A DNA stretch of 7,168 bases from Candidatus Omnitrophota bacterium (GTDB lineage: Bacteria; Omnitrophota; Koll11; Gorgyraeales; Gorgyraeaceae), in assembly GCA_018818505.1 (NCBI GenBank), contig JAHIRR010000161.1, forward strand, positions 1-7,168, written 5' to 3'. Positions within the stretch are counted from its first letter, which is position 1; each line of letters begins with the position of its first letter. The notes under the pieces are model-generated. The model worked only from the letters and a program-made list of their open reading frames with translations, was not told where the DNA came from and ran no database searches. Shown piece by piece: positions 1-6,170 of this stretch. Position numbers and translations under genes: made by a program.

Positions 1-1
1 A

Positions 2-847
2 TTTGACACAAACGTCATATATAAAGGTTCGCGGCTCAATGCAGTAGACCATCTCACGTTAGCGCAAAATAAAGGATTTTCTCATCCCAGGGTAGGCGCG
101 CCATTTGTAATAGCAGACGGTGTATTTGGCCAGGATGGCAATGAATACGAACTCGACTCAGAGTATATAAAAAAGATAAAGGCCCCTTCTTTTATCGGCA
201 TGCTGGATAATCTTGTGGTGCTGTCGCATATTACATGTCATATATTAGCAGGGTATGCAGGCGCGTTAAAAAACGTCGCTATGGGCATGGTGTGCAAGCC
301 CACAAAACAGGTACAGCATTCTTCTCTCAAACCGTACATAATAGAACAAAAGTGCACATCATGCGGGTGCTGCATAGAGATATGCCCTGCAAAGGCTATC
401 TCTAATAAAAAAAGCCGAGGTCCAGCCTCGGCTTTTTTTATAGATCAGGCAAAATGTATTGGCTGTGGCGAGTGCCTTTGCGCATGTAAATTTGACGCCG
501 TATTTATAAACTGGGGTGAAGATGCAAATGTATTTGCAAAAAGAATTGCTGAAGTAGCTGCATTTATATTACCCAAATTCAAAAACAGTTTTTTCATAAA
601 CCTTGCCTTTGACATAACAAAGGAATGCGATTGTATATCCACGAAGAATGAAAGAATCGTATGTAAAGACATCGGTATTCTCGCGTCGAAAGATATAATA
701 GCTCTTGAGAAGGCGACCATAGATCTGGTCAATAAAGACGAGGATGTGATCTTCAAAGAACAATCCAGGAATTCACACAATACGACCCTTGAATACGCGC
801 ACAAAAAAGGCCTGGGCAATCTGGCATATAATCTCATCGACTTATGA
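2..847 (+). CDS. DUF362 protein with C-terminal 2x[4Fe-4S] ferredoxin domain (5'-partial)
   Basis: The reading frame is open from the first bases of the window, so the N-terminus is missing; the ATG at 200 is internal. The visible part starts inside the DUF362 domain (residues around YKGSRLNAVDH, then VIADGVFGQDG). It continues into a bacterial-ferredoxin module with two complete cluster motifs: CTSCGCCIEICP (from base 353) and CIGCGECLCAC (from base 455), the latter lacking the usual final Pro. The tail holds the family-typical 'ECDC...DIGILASKDIIALEKATIDLVN' segment (shortened here) and a LEYAHKKGLG motif near the end. Known for the family: cytoplasmic, Fe-S-containing, uncharacterised biochemically, often an electron carrier by inference. 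Its stop overlaps the next start as ATGA, implying translational coupling. Odd: a perfect terminator-shaped hairpin lies between the two cluster motifs and is translated as 11 residues. I am confident of the family, not of the function. Confidence 0.9.
   Translation, partial: FDTNVIYKGSRLNAVDHLTLAQNKGFSHPRVGAPFVIADGVFGQDGNEYELDSEYIKKIKAPSFIGMLDNLVVLSHITCHILAGYAGALKNVAMGMVCKPTKQVQHSSLKPYIIEQKCTSCGCCIEICPAKAISNKKSRGPASAFFIDQAKCIGCGECLCACKFDAVFINWGEDANVFAKRIAEVAAFILPKFKNSFFINLAFDITKECDCISTKNERIVCKDIGILASKDIIALEKATIDLVNKDEDVIFKEQSRNSHNTTLEYAHKKGLGNLAYNLIDL
407..439. terminator. Terminator-shaped perfect hairpin inside the ferredoxin coding sequence
   Basis: A 14-bp perfect stem: seven A plus GCCGAGG at 407-420 pairs with CCTCGGC plus seven T at 426-439, around the loop TCCAG. 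A 7-bp GC-rich stem followed by a T7 tract is the textbook shape of a rho-independent terminator, and the A-tract makes it work in shape on both strands. It occupies exactly 11 codons in frame (KKSRGPASAFF) in the linker between the two [4Fe-4S] motifs. Whether it terminates is unknown; translating ribosomes would normally keep it unfolded. The structure is certain, the function is not. Confidence 0.55.
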
Positions 848-1545
848 CAACATTTCAAAGATTATTCGGCATAACAAATTCAGAGGTCAAGAATACCTGT
901 ATGCTTCTGCCGCTTGTGCAAAAAAATGGCCTGGAGTGGTTAGGTGTAAAGGATCTATCGAAAGGCAAGCTCTACAGCTCTGGAAACAGCAAGGACTTCA
1001 CAGTAATACATACTGGCATGGGCCCTGCATTATCAGGAGACGCGGTTTTATATCTTGAGAAAACCCCTTGCCGGAATATAATCGTCTTTGGCTCCTGCGG
1101 CCTGATAAAAGAAGAAAAAGATCTAAATATAGGGGGCCTTGTCACTCCTGAGAAATGCTATTCCATGGAAAGTTTTACGGATATGCTCGCGCAGGAAAGA
1201 AAAAAGTATGATCTTTTTTACCCGGATAAGACGCTCCTTGAAAAACTCCCGGAGGTAAAAAAAGTGACCTGTGCCACGCTCGGCTCCTTGAAACTCGAAG
1301 AAGGATATAGAGATTCGTTTGAAGCAAAAGAGATTCAGGTAGTTGACATGGAAACTAGCGCTATATTTTCCGCAGCGCAGCATATAGGGAAAAAGGCGAT
1401 TGCGCTATTTTATATCACTGATATCATAAACAAAAAACCTTTTTATAGAGGCTTGAGTGCTGCAGATAGATTAAGGCTTTCTTCTTCGATAAAATCCGCA
1501 TCCAATATCCTATGCGATCTTATAAAAAAGAATCTGCGAGACTAA
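844..1545 (+). CDS. Nucleoside phosphorylase/nucleosidase-fold protein (PNP/UDP/MTAN superfamily)
   Basis: A 233-residue protein, within the usual length of the nucleoside phosphorylase superfamily, which cleaves the N-glycosidic bond of nucleosides with phosphate or water. Visible family marks are the HTGMGPA loop (residues 56-62), the FGSCG strand-turn (82-86), VVDMETSA (166-173; the D/E-M-E region that contacts the ribose) and a YITD strand (190-193) whose Asp sits where the family has its base-activating acid. These fit a phosphorylase or a methylthioadenosine/S-adenosylhomocysteine/5'-deoxyadenosine nucleosidase, and I cannot tell which. The start is the ATG overlapping the upstream stop; there is no clear Shine-Dalgarno, so coupling is likely. 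The downstream gene begins 34 nt before its stop. Its place beside a radical SAM gene makes removal of 5'-deoxyadenosine an attractive but untested role. HpnG-like or futalosine-type nucleosidases are alternatives. Confidence 0.82.
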   Translation: MTTFQRLFGITNSEVKNTCMLLPLVQKNGLEWLGVKDLSKGKLYSSGNSKDFTVIHTGMGPALSGDAVLYLEKTPCRNIIVFGSCGLIKEEKDLNIGGLVTPEKCYSMESFTDMLAQERKKYDLFYPDKTLLEKLPEVKKVTCATLGSLKLEEGYRDSFEAKEIQVVDMETSAIFSAAQHIGKKAIALFYITDIINKKPFYRGLSAADRLRLSSSIKSASNILCDLIKKNLRD

Positions 1546-2912
1546 AAAAATCTCAAAACCTCGTTACCCGCCTTAAAACAAATAAAAAACAGGAAATAAC
1601 AAGGCTTCTCTACGAGATATCAAAAAGAGAAAACATAGAACCTGAGTCAATCCTCTCCCCCTCACCCCAGCCCTCTCCCCTACAGGGAGAGGGTGCCAAG
1701 AATAAATCCCCTCTCCCCGCAGGGGAGAGGGTTAGGGTGAGGGGGGATTTTGCTGAAATAAAAAAGACTCTATTAAAAAGAAGGTTCCCCCGCGCCTACC
1801 CATCCAATGTCCATCTTCCAAAAATAAAACTAGATAGTAACTCAGCTCAGGATACTAGAGAGCTAAAATTCTATCCAAAAAGAATCTTTGTGGAAAAATC
1901 TGCAAACTCCTCTACCCTAGCGCAAAGATTCAAGAAATCCTTTCCCAAGGCCAGATCTATAGAAATTAAATCTCTCAAGGATCATCTTAAAGAAAATAGA
2001 GGCCTTACGATCTCTGATTATAATAAAAGAAAAGATGCCATCTTTATCACATATGAAAACTATGACTTTTTTAAAAAATGTCCCTGTACAAAAAAGGCGA
2101 TCGGATGCGGCTATCATATATTTAACCTGAGCTTCGGGTGCCTGTTCGACTGCACTTACTGCTATCTCCAGGAATACACTAATAGCCCCGGCCTTATATT
2201 TCCCGCGAACATTGATAAGTTTTTCAAAAACTTCTTTTTATATAAAAGGCCTGGCATGCGCATAGGCACAGGAGAATTCTCGGATTCTTTAATGCTCGAC
2301 CATATAACAGAATATTCTCTTCCTATAATTGAATTTTTTAAAAAACATAAAGACGTAAGATTCGAGTTTAAGACAAAAAGTATAAATATAGATCATCTAT
2401 TAAAAGCAAAACACGCTGGCAATATAGTAGTTGCATGGTCATTAAATCCGCAAAGAATAATTGATGAGAACGAGTTTTTTACGCCTTCGCTTACCGAACG
2501 TCTAAATGCGGCTAAAAAATGTGTTGCTGCAGGTTACAAGGCCTCGTGCCATTTCGACCCAGTAGTATATTTTAAAGGCTGGGAAAAAGAATATAAAAAA
2601 GTAATTGATATGCTCTTTGACACAATAAAACCAAAGGACATAGCATGGATAAGCATCGGCACGCTAAGATTTAACCCTAAAGTCAAACAAACAATCGAGG
2701 CGCGCTTTCCTGGGAATAAGATTCTAAACGAAGAACTGGTCCTGGATTTTGACAATAAACTAAGATACCCTGACAGCATACGGCAAGAGATCTACGATAG
2801 TATGTTAAAAATGCTATACAAGCATTCTAAAAAACTTCCTATTTACCTCTGCATGGAAAATAGTTCTATATGGAGAGAATTAAAACTAAGACCGACTGGA
2901 CTTTTCCGGTGA
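1512..2912 (+). CDS. Spore photoproduct lyase-family radical SAM protein
   Basis: A 466-residue protein. From about residue 122 it follows the SPL (COG1533-type) plan: KRIFVEKS (123-130), an N-terminal domain, then GCLFDCTYCYLQ, whose C210, C214 and C217 form the CxxxCxxC radical SAM [4Fe-4S] site. GTGEFSDSL follows (252-260), then a GYKASCHFDPVVYFKGW segment typical of the family's barrel. Authentic SPL repairs thymine dimers in spore DNA, but many relatives in non-spore-formers have unknown substrates, so no repair role is asserted. It is longer than Bacillus SPL (about 340 residues) through an N-terminal extension, 30 residues of which are a translated repeat. ATG 1512 is the only ATG before the radical SAM core; it overlaps the upstream gene by 34 nt with no obvious ribosome-binding site. 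The 3' end overlaps the convergent gene by 27 nt. Confidence 0.85.
   Translation: MRSYKKESARLKKSQNLVTRLKTNKKQEITRLLYEISKRENIEPESILSPSPQPSPLQGEGAKNKSPLPAGERVRVRGDFAEIKKTLLKRRFPRAYPSNVHLPKIKLDSNSAQDTRELKFYPKRIFVEKSANSSTLAQRFKKSFPKARSIEIKSLKDHLKENRGLTISDYNKRKDAIFITYENYDFFKKCPCTKKAIGCGYHIFNLSFGCLFDCTYCYLQEYTNSPGLIFPANIDKFFKNFFLYKRPGMRIGTGEFSDSLMLDHITEYSLPIIEFFKKHKDVRFEFKTKSINIDHLLKAKHAGNIVVAWSLNPQRIIDENEFFTPSLTERLNAAKKCVAAGYKASCHFDPVVYFKGWEKEYKKVIDMLFDTIKPKDIAWISIGTLRFNPKVKQTIEARFPGNKILNEELVLDFDNKLRYPDSIRQEIYDSMLKMLYKHSKKLPIYLCMENSSIWRELKLRPTGLFR
1657..1746. repeat. C/G-rich double-hairpin dispersed repeat translated in frame in the radical SAM gene
   Basis: Outer arms CCCCCTCACCC (1657-1667) and GGGTGAGGGGG (1735-1745) are complementary. 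They enclose two hairpins: CCCTCTCCC/GGGAGAGGG (1671-1679 with 1685-1693) and CCCTCTCCCC/GGGGAGAGGG (1709-1718 with 1722-1731, loop GCA). The whole is about 90 nt, or 30 codons without a stop, read as SPSPQPSPLQGEG...PLPAGERVRVRG (residues 49-78). From general knowledge, sequences and peptides of this type recur as dispersed repeats in many unrelated bacterial genomes. The base composition is sharply different from the A-rich flanks, and the element lies in the poorly conserved N-terminal extension, well before the catalytic core. Confidence 0.85.
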
Positions 2913-4355
2913 GACCTTTATTGCCCTTTCTGGCCTTGCAGGGCATTTATTCTGACAAATCCCGCAGCCAATGCATAGACCTGGGTCAACGTAGGGTTTT
3001 AATACTCCGTCCTCTTCTATCACCTTAATGGCCTTATTGGCTACAGGGCAATGTTCCTCACATACAATGCACTGTATATTCTCAGACCAGGCAAGGCATT
3101 TTGAACGGTCTACCTTTGCTATGCCAAGCCTTGTTCTTTTTTTCTCTTCCACGTTTAACTTTGGTATAGCGCCTGTTGGGCAGACATTTCCACAGAGAGT
3201 ACAGGTATATTCGCAATAGCCGATCTCTGGCACAAGATGCGGGGTCCACATACCTTGCAGGCCTGATTCAAAAATAGCTGGCTGGAGCCCATTAGTCACG
3301 CAGACCTTCATGCAATTTCCGCAGCGTATACAACGATCCAGGAACTCCCCTTCTTTTAATGCAGCAGGCGGCCTGATTAGCTTTTGTGCTGTTAAACGCA
3401 TTTTATTTCTGAATCCCAGGGACAAAAAAGAGGCAAACATCAAGAAAATAAACTCACGGCGTGACAGATTACCTCCGCAACCCCGGAGGTTGCCTGCAGG
3501 CAACCTCCGGGGTTGCGGAGGTAACGACCAGGTAAACTTAGTCCCATGCGTTGGGCAGTCGTATATGCAGTCCATGCAAAGTATGCATTCGCCTTTTACA
3601 CAACTTAAATCCTCGTTTATAGCGCCCATCCTGCAATCTTCTTTGCACCTGAGACAATTCGTACATTTTTCAACTACACGGCTCAATGGAGAAAATCTGG
3701 CCACTAAAGAATATATTGCTCCTAAAGGACAGATCGCGCGGCACCAGAACCTTTTTGCTATTAATACAGACAGGCATATCAAAACAAAAAATATCAAGAT
3801 CATACCTGAGTGAGAAAAATAATAGGTGTTGATCCCAAGGACTGAAGATTTGAATAAGCGATAAAAATCATAGAGAGGTGTGTAATAATCTGTCTTTATT
3901 ATAAAAAATTTAAATACTCTATCAAGGCCGAAAGTAACGCCTGGAATAAGATTCAGAGAGACAAACCTTGCTGTAATCACTATTGGATCAAATATCCAGG
4001 CGATCTGGATTCCAAGGAAAGAAGATACAGCAATTGCCCCTAATATGTAGAATTTTATAGACCGCGCGGCTTTTTTTTGCAATGCCTTTACTCCGCATAA
4101 ATCAATAATCGTACCTAAGGGGCAGATCCATCCGCAGAAAAACCTGCCAAATACCAGAGTCAGCGCCAGCATGACAATCGCGAATATAGCGCCTGGCAAA
4201 ATGATCCGCTCGCTTATGGAAGTAAATATCATTATTAATGGATTTATCTTAAAGAATGCGTCTGGATATGTCGCTGACCAAAGGATATATATGAATAATG
4301 CGAGAAATAAAAATTGAGAAGATCTCCTGAGGATAACTAATTTTTTCATATTCAT
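2886..4355 (-). CDS. Membrane polyferredoxin, NapH-like membrane part fused to NapG/MauM-like Fe-S part
   Basis: A 489-residue protein. The N-terminal half has about four to five hydrophobic segments (near 13-28, 52-70, 102-121, 184-201) and two CxxxCP motifs after membrane segments (C74/C78 in CGWICPLG, C205/C209 in CRAICPLG), as in NapH/NosR/CcoG proteins. Two [4Fe-4S] motifs follow (C231-C241, C257-C267). Then comes an internal Tat-like LSRREF (297-302) with a hydrophobic stretch, and a NapG/MauM-like domain with four more Cys groups (C342-C352; C381/385/388/392; C420/429/432/436; C461-C471). The family passes electrons from quinol towards periplasmic partners; this donor/acceptor pair is inferred. 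Encoded last after the Tat-exported DUF362 gene. A 56-nt palindrome is translated at the joint between halves (LPPQPRRLPAGNLRGCGGN, 278-296). An A8 run lies near residues 93-95. ATG 4355 has no strong ribosome-binding site; a second ATG lies two codons in. Confidence 0.9.
   Translation of the reverse strand: MNMKKLVILRRSSQFLFLALFIYILWSATYPDAFFKINPLIMIFTSISERIILPGAIFAIVMLALTLVFGRFFCGWICPLGTIIDLCGVKALQKKAARSIKFYILGAIAVSSFLGIQIAWIFDPIVITARFVSLNLIPGVTFGLDRVFKFFIIKTDYYTPLYDFYRLFKSSVLGINTYYFSHSGMILIFFVLICLSVLIAKRFWCRAICPLGAIYSLVARFSPLSRVVEKCTNCLRCKEDCRMGAINEDLSCVKGECILCMDCIYDCPTHGTKFTWSLPPQPRRLPAGNLRGCGGNLSRREFIFLMFASFLSLGFRNKMRLTAQKLIRPPAALKEGEFLDRCIRCGNCMKVCVTNGLQPAIFESGLQGMWTPHLVPEIGYCEYTCTLCGNVCPTGAIPKLNVEEKKRTRLGIAKVDRSKCLAWSENIQCIVCEEHCPVANKAIKVIEEDGVLKPYVDPGLCIGCGICQNKCPARPERAIKVSPEKSSRS
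3469..3524. repeat. 56-nt perfect palindrome inside a coding sequence
   Basis: Every base pairs about the centre between 3496 and 3497, giving 28-bp arms with no loop. The left arm begins TTACCTCCGCAACCCCGGAG and the centre is GTTGCCTGCAGGCAAC. Each arm also folds on itself (CCTCCG at 3472-3477 with CGGAGG at 3484-3489), so it can form one long hairpin or two small ones. GGAG (3485-3488) sits at the foot of the central 16-nt palindrome, with CTCC opposite. It lacks stops in two frames; the third meets only the terminal TAA. It lies at the joint of the membrane and Tat-like halves of the polyferredoxin gene. 56 is not a multiple of three, so a net insert of 54 or 57 nt (with a duplicated base) must be assumed. 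Confidence 0.93.
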
Positions 4356-4361
4356 CTATGA

Positions 4362-4409
4362 TTATCCACAATGTAGGGGGCCCTTAAGGGTCCCCTACAT
4401 TGTGGATAA
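4362..4409. repeat. 48-nt near-perfect palindrome at a stop/start junction
   Basis: Arms of 24 nt pair about the TTAA centre (4384-4387), with one mismatch at 4380/4391. The left arm begins TTATCCACAATGTAGGGG and the right arm ends CCCCTACATTGTGGATAA. GTAG (4373-4376) and CTAC flank a central 18-nt near-palindrome. Read on the minus strand it is exactly 16 codons, and it supplies the last four residues (LSTM) and the TAG stop of the upstream DUF362 gene. It then separates that gene from the polyferredoxin start. No T-tract follows, so it is not a canonical intrinsic terminator, though it could slow transcription or affect mRNA stability. Confidence 0.9.
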
Positions 4410-5357
4410 CTCTAGTATGTCAGCTTTCTTTGTGTCGAACTTTCCGAAACCTCGATTTTTCGCTTCTTGAATATAATTAACAGATAAAGGATCGCGGCCT
4501 ACCAGCTCTGCCGCGTAAGTATCAACCAGGGTCGGATCTGTGCCGACTATTAATGTCTTATAATCTTCTACATCTTGAAGGTTTCCGCCCCTAGGGCCAT
4601 TTCTGATAAGCACCCTATAGGCATCTATTACTGTTAAATCTGGCTTAATAAAATCTGTAAGATCTACAAGCTTAACCCCTATATTATCGTGTATTATGGC
4701 CCTGTCTCCGCCGCAAACACCCATGAGATTTTTCATTGAAAGAGTCAGTCCTGTAAGGCCATGGTCCTTTAGAATAGGTACATTTATAAAGGTATCGCAT
4801 TCCAATGCATCTCTATAAATCGGCCAACCCTCCATAGGGCTTTTATAAGAAAAATGCGCCTTTATGTAATTCCACTCGTCAACAAAATAGACATTCGCGC
4901 CTTTGTCTCTCGCTGCGGCAGCTACGCCGCTATTTTTATAGCAGAGCTTTGAATCATTGCAAGACCTCTCAAATACATTGACCCTTTTTGCGCCTGCTTT
5001 AAAACAGAGTTCCACGAGCGCGGCAACCACCATTGGATTCGTGTTGCCTGCATACTCGGGGGACCTATCCCATGCCATGTTTGGCTTGATAACAACCTTA
5101 TCTCCCCTTTTAACAAACTTTTCCATCCCGCCAATGGCCTCAATTGCCTTAACAGTCATTAAATGAGGGTCTTCTCCCTTTGCAACGACAAGGTCATGAT
5201 CAGTCACGATCTTTTTCGCTATCCTGGCATTTTCACCTCTGGCCATTTTTGGAAAAATGCCGCTGAACAGCATAGTACCAATTCCAGCCAGACACAGTTT
5301 CAGAAATTGCTTGCGGGATATCTTCTTTTTAATTAAAGACGCGAATAGCTTTTCCAT
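4395..5357 (-). CDS. Tat-exported DUF362 protein
   Basis: A 320-residue protein with an N-terminal twin-arginine-like signal: ISRKQFLK (13-20; RK variant of the SRRxFLK consensus) followed by a hydrophobic stretch to about residue 34. Export to the periplasm or outer membrane face is therefore likely. DUF362 hallmarks follow: VVIKPNMAWD (88-97), VFERSCND (128-135), FINVPILKDHGLTGLTLSMK (190-209), KNLMGVCGGDR (209-219) and VGTDPTLVDTYAAELVG (271-287). Unlike the DUF362 protein at the window start it has no ferredoxin domain, and it presumably relies on the polyferredoxin encoded next. The start lies 1 nt after the upstream stop and is preceded by AGAGGA at good spacing. The C-terminal LSTM and stop are encoded by the palindrome at 4362-4409; without it the protein would end ...ADILES. 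Biochemical function is unknown for the family. Confidence 0.88.
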   Translation of the reverse strand: MEKLFASLIKKKISRKQFLKLCLAGIGTMLFSGIFPKMARGENARIAKKIVTDHDLVVAKGEDPHLMTVKAIEAIGGMEKFVKRGDKVVIKPNMAWDRSPEYAGNTNPMVVAALVELCFKAGAKRVNVFERSCNDSKLCYKNSGVAAAARDKGANVYFVDEWNYIKAHFSYKSPMEGWPIYRDALECDTFINVPILKDHGLTGLTLSMKNLMGVCGGDRAIIHDNIGVKLVDLTDFIKPDLTVIDAYRVLIRNGPRGGNLQDVEDYKTLIVGTDPTLVDTYAAELVGRDPLSVNYIQEAKNRGFGKFDTKKADILELSTM

Positions 5358-5358
5358 G

Positions 5359-6072
5359 CTATTTCCTCTTTTGTAATACCAACTTATTGTTTAGCGTATC
5401 TATCTGAAAATTAAATTTATTCAAAAAAGACATGCCAAGCAATCCATCCTCTATATCTTCCTCGGCATCCAGTAAAATCACAGCTCCTACGTCCTTGACC
5501 TCGGCATCCTCAACACGCACGCTGTCCAGAACTACATATCGCGCCTCTATCTTTCGGCCGTCTGCAAGTTGTACCTCGATATCCTCTTTATCTGATGAGC
5601 CCCTATCTATTCTTAATTCCTCTGCTATACGATTAGATAATACAACAGTAGTCGCTCCAGTATCCAATAAAAGCGAGGCATTTATCTTATTATTTATAAG
5701 CGCGTCTACGACTATACGTTGGCTATCTTTAGAAAAACTTACCTCTTTTGGCTCAAGTTCTTCTCTGCGCCTCTCTTCTTCTAACTCGCGCGCCCTCTCT
5801 GATCTCCTCTTTTCCTCCACTTCTTTTTGCTCCTTCCACCCCTTACGTATAGAACTGACCTGCTCAGGACTTGAGCGATCTATGTTATCTATCTCTGTCT
5901 TTCTAAATTTTACAGTCCCAAATCCGACATCGAGCTCAACTGTCTCATTATCCTCTTTTGCAATTAAACCCTCTATGCTGCGGCCATTCTTAAGGTATAT
6001 GGTGTCAGCAAGAGATCCTGAAACAAGGCCAAAAAGTAAAAAGGAAATAGGTATTAAGATCTTAGGATTCAT
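5359..6072 (-). CDS. Secreted single-domain retropepsin-like aspartic protease
   Basis: A 237-residue protein with four visible parts: a signal peptide (hydrophobic 5-20, likely cleavage after SLA at 20-22); a small beta-rich module (DTIYLKNGRSIEGLI to about residue 65), seen at the N-terminus of various secreted bacterial proteins; a highly charged, probably coiled-coil linker (about 75-110, rich in E/R/K); and a retropepsin-like domain with LLLDTGATTVVLS (D137-T-G139 active site) and DGLLGMSFLNKFNFQID (209-225), the usual C-terminal flap/hydrophobic motif. Only one DTG is present, so it should act as a homodimer, as in retroviral and TIGR02281-type proteases. Substrates are unknown. It is the first gene of the minus-strand unit, 1 nt from the DUF362 gene. 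No convincing Shine-Dalgarno is visible; a weak TTGCTA/TATTCT promoter-like pair lies immediately upstream and would give a very short leader. Confidence 0.87.
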   Translation of the reverse strand: MNPKILIPISFLLFGLVSGSLADTIYLKNGRSIEGLIAKEDNETVELDVGFGTVKFRKTEIDNIDRSSPEQVSSIRKGWKEQKEVEEKRRSERARELEEERRREELEPKEVSFSKDSQRIVVDALINNKINASLLLDTGATTVVLSNRIAEELRIDRGSSDKEDIEVQLADGRKIEARYVVLDSVRVEDAEVKDVGAVILLDAEEDIEDGLLGMSFLNKFNFQIDTLNNKLVLQKRK

Positions 6073-6113
6073 ATGTCTATAAATAGAATATCACGAAGAC
6101 CCGAATTAGCAAG

Positions 6114-6170
6114 TGAAATTCAGTCACAACTTACGGAATAAAATGACGTAAGTTGTATGGCTGAATTTCA
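6114..6170. repeat. Bulged inverted repeat in the divergent intergenic region
   Basis: An outer 10-bp stem, TGAAATTCAG (6114-6123) with CTGAATTTCA (6161-6170), and an inner 10-bp stem, ACAACTTACG (6126-6135) with CGTAAGTTGT (6147-6156), are separated by an asymmetric 2/4-nt internal loop and capped by an 11-nt A-rich loop. It abuts the repeat at 6171-6240 without a gap. It lies upstream of both the protease and nitroreductase genes, so a regulatory dyad is possible, but the two-stem form fits better with a miniature repeat. Confidence 0.75.

Noticed and set aside
445..858. Minus-strand open frame opposite the ferredoxin-DUF362 gene
   Set aside because: Antisense shadow of a gene with two complete Fe-S motifs and a coupled downstream gene.
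1657..1746. Alternating repeats as a CRISPR fragment
   Set aside because: There are only inverted, not regularly spaced direct, repeats; no spacers; and the sequence is translated in frame.
3310..3813. Plus-strand open frame of 167 codons opposite the polyferredoxin gene
   Set aside because: It is the antisense shadow of a gene with clear Cys motifs. It stays open partly because the 56-nt palindrome reads as the same peptide on both strands.
4073..4080. Run of eight A on the coding strand of the polyferredoxin gene as a possible programmed frameshift
   Set aside because: The frame is intact on both sides, no alternative product is sensible, and A-runs are common in this AT-leaning DNA.
4362..4409. 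48-nt palindrome as an ordinary intrinsic terminator
   Set aside because: No T-tract follows on either strand, and it lies within an apparent co-transcribed pair.
5432..6082. Plus-strand open frame of 216 codons, very Ser-rich
   Set aside because: Antisense of the protease gene; the Ser/Thr bias mirrors the Glu/Arg-rich linker. It has no recognisable domain.
6114..6170. Bulged hairpin upstream of the protease gene as a riboswitch
   Set aside because: It matches no riboswitch class I know, and it abuts a dispersed repeat, so a repeat origin is simpler.
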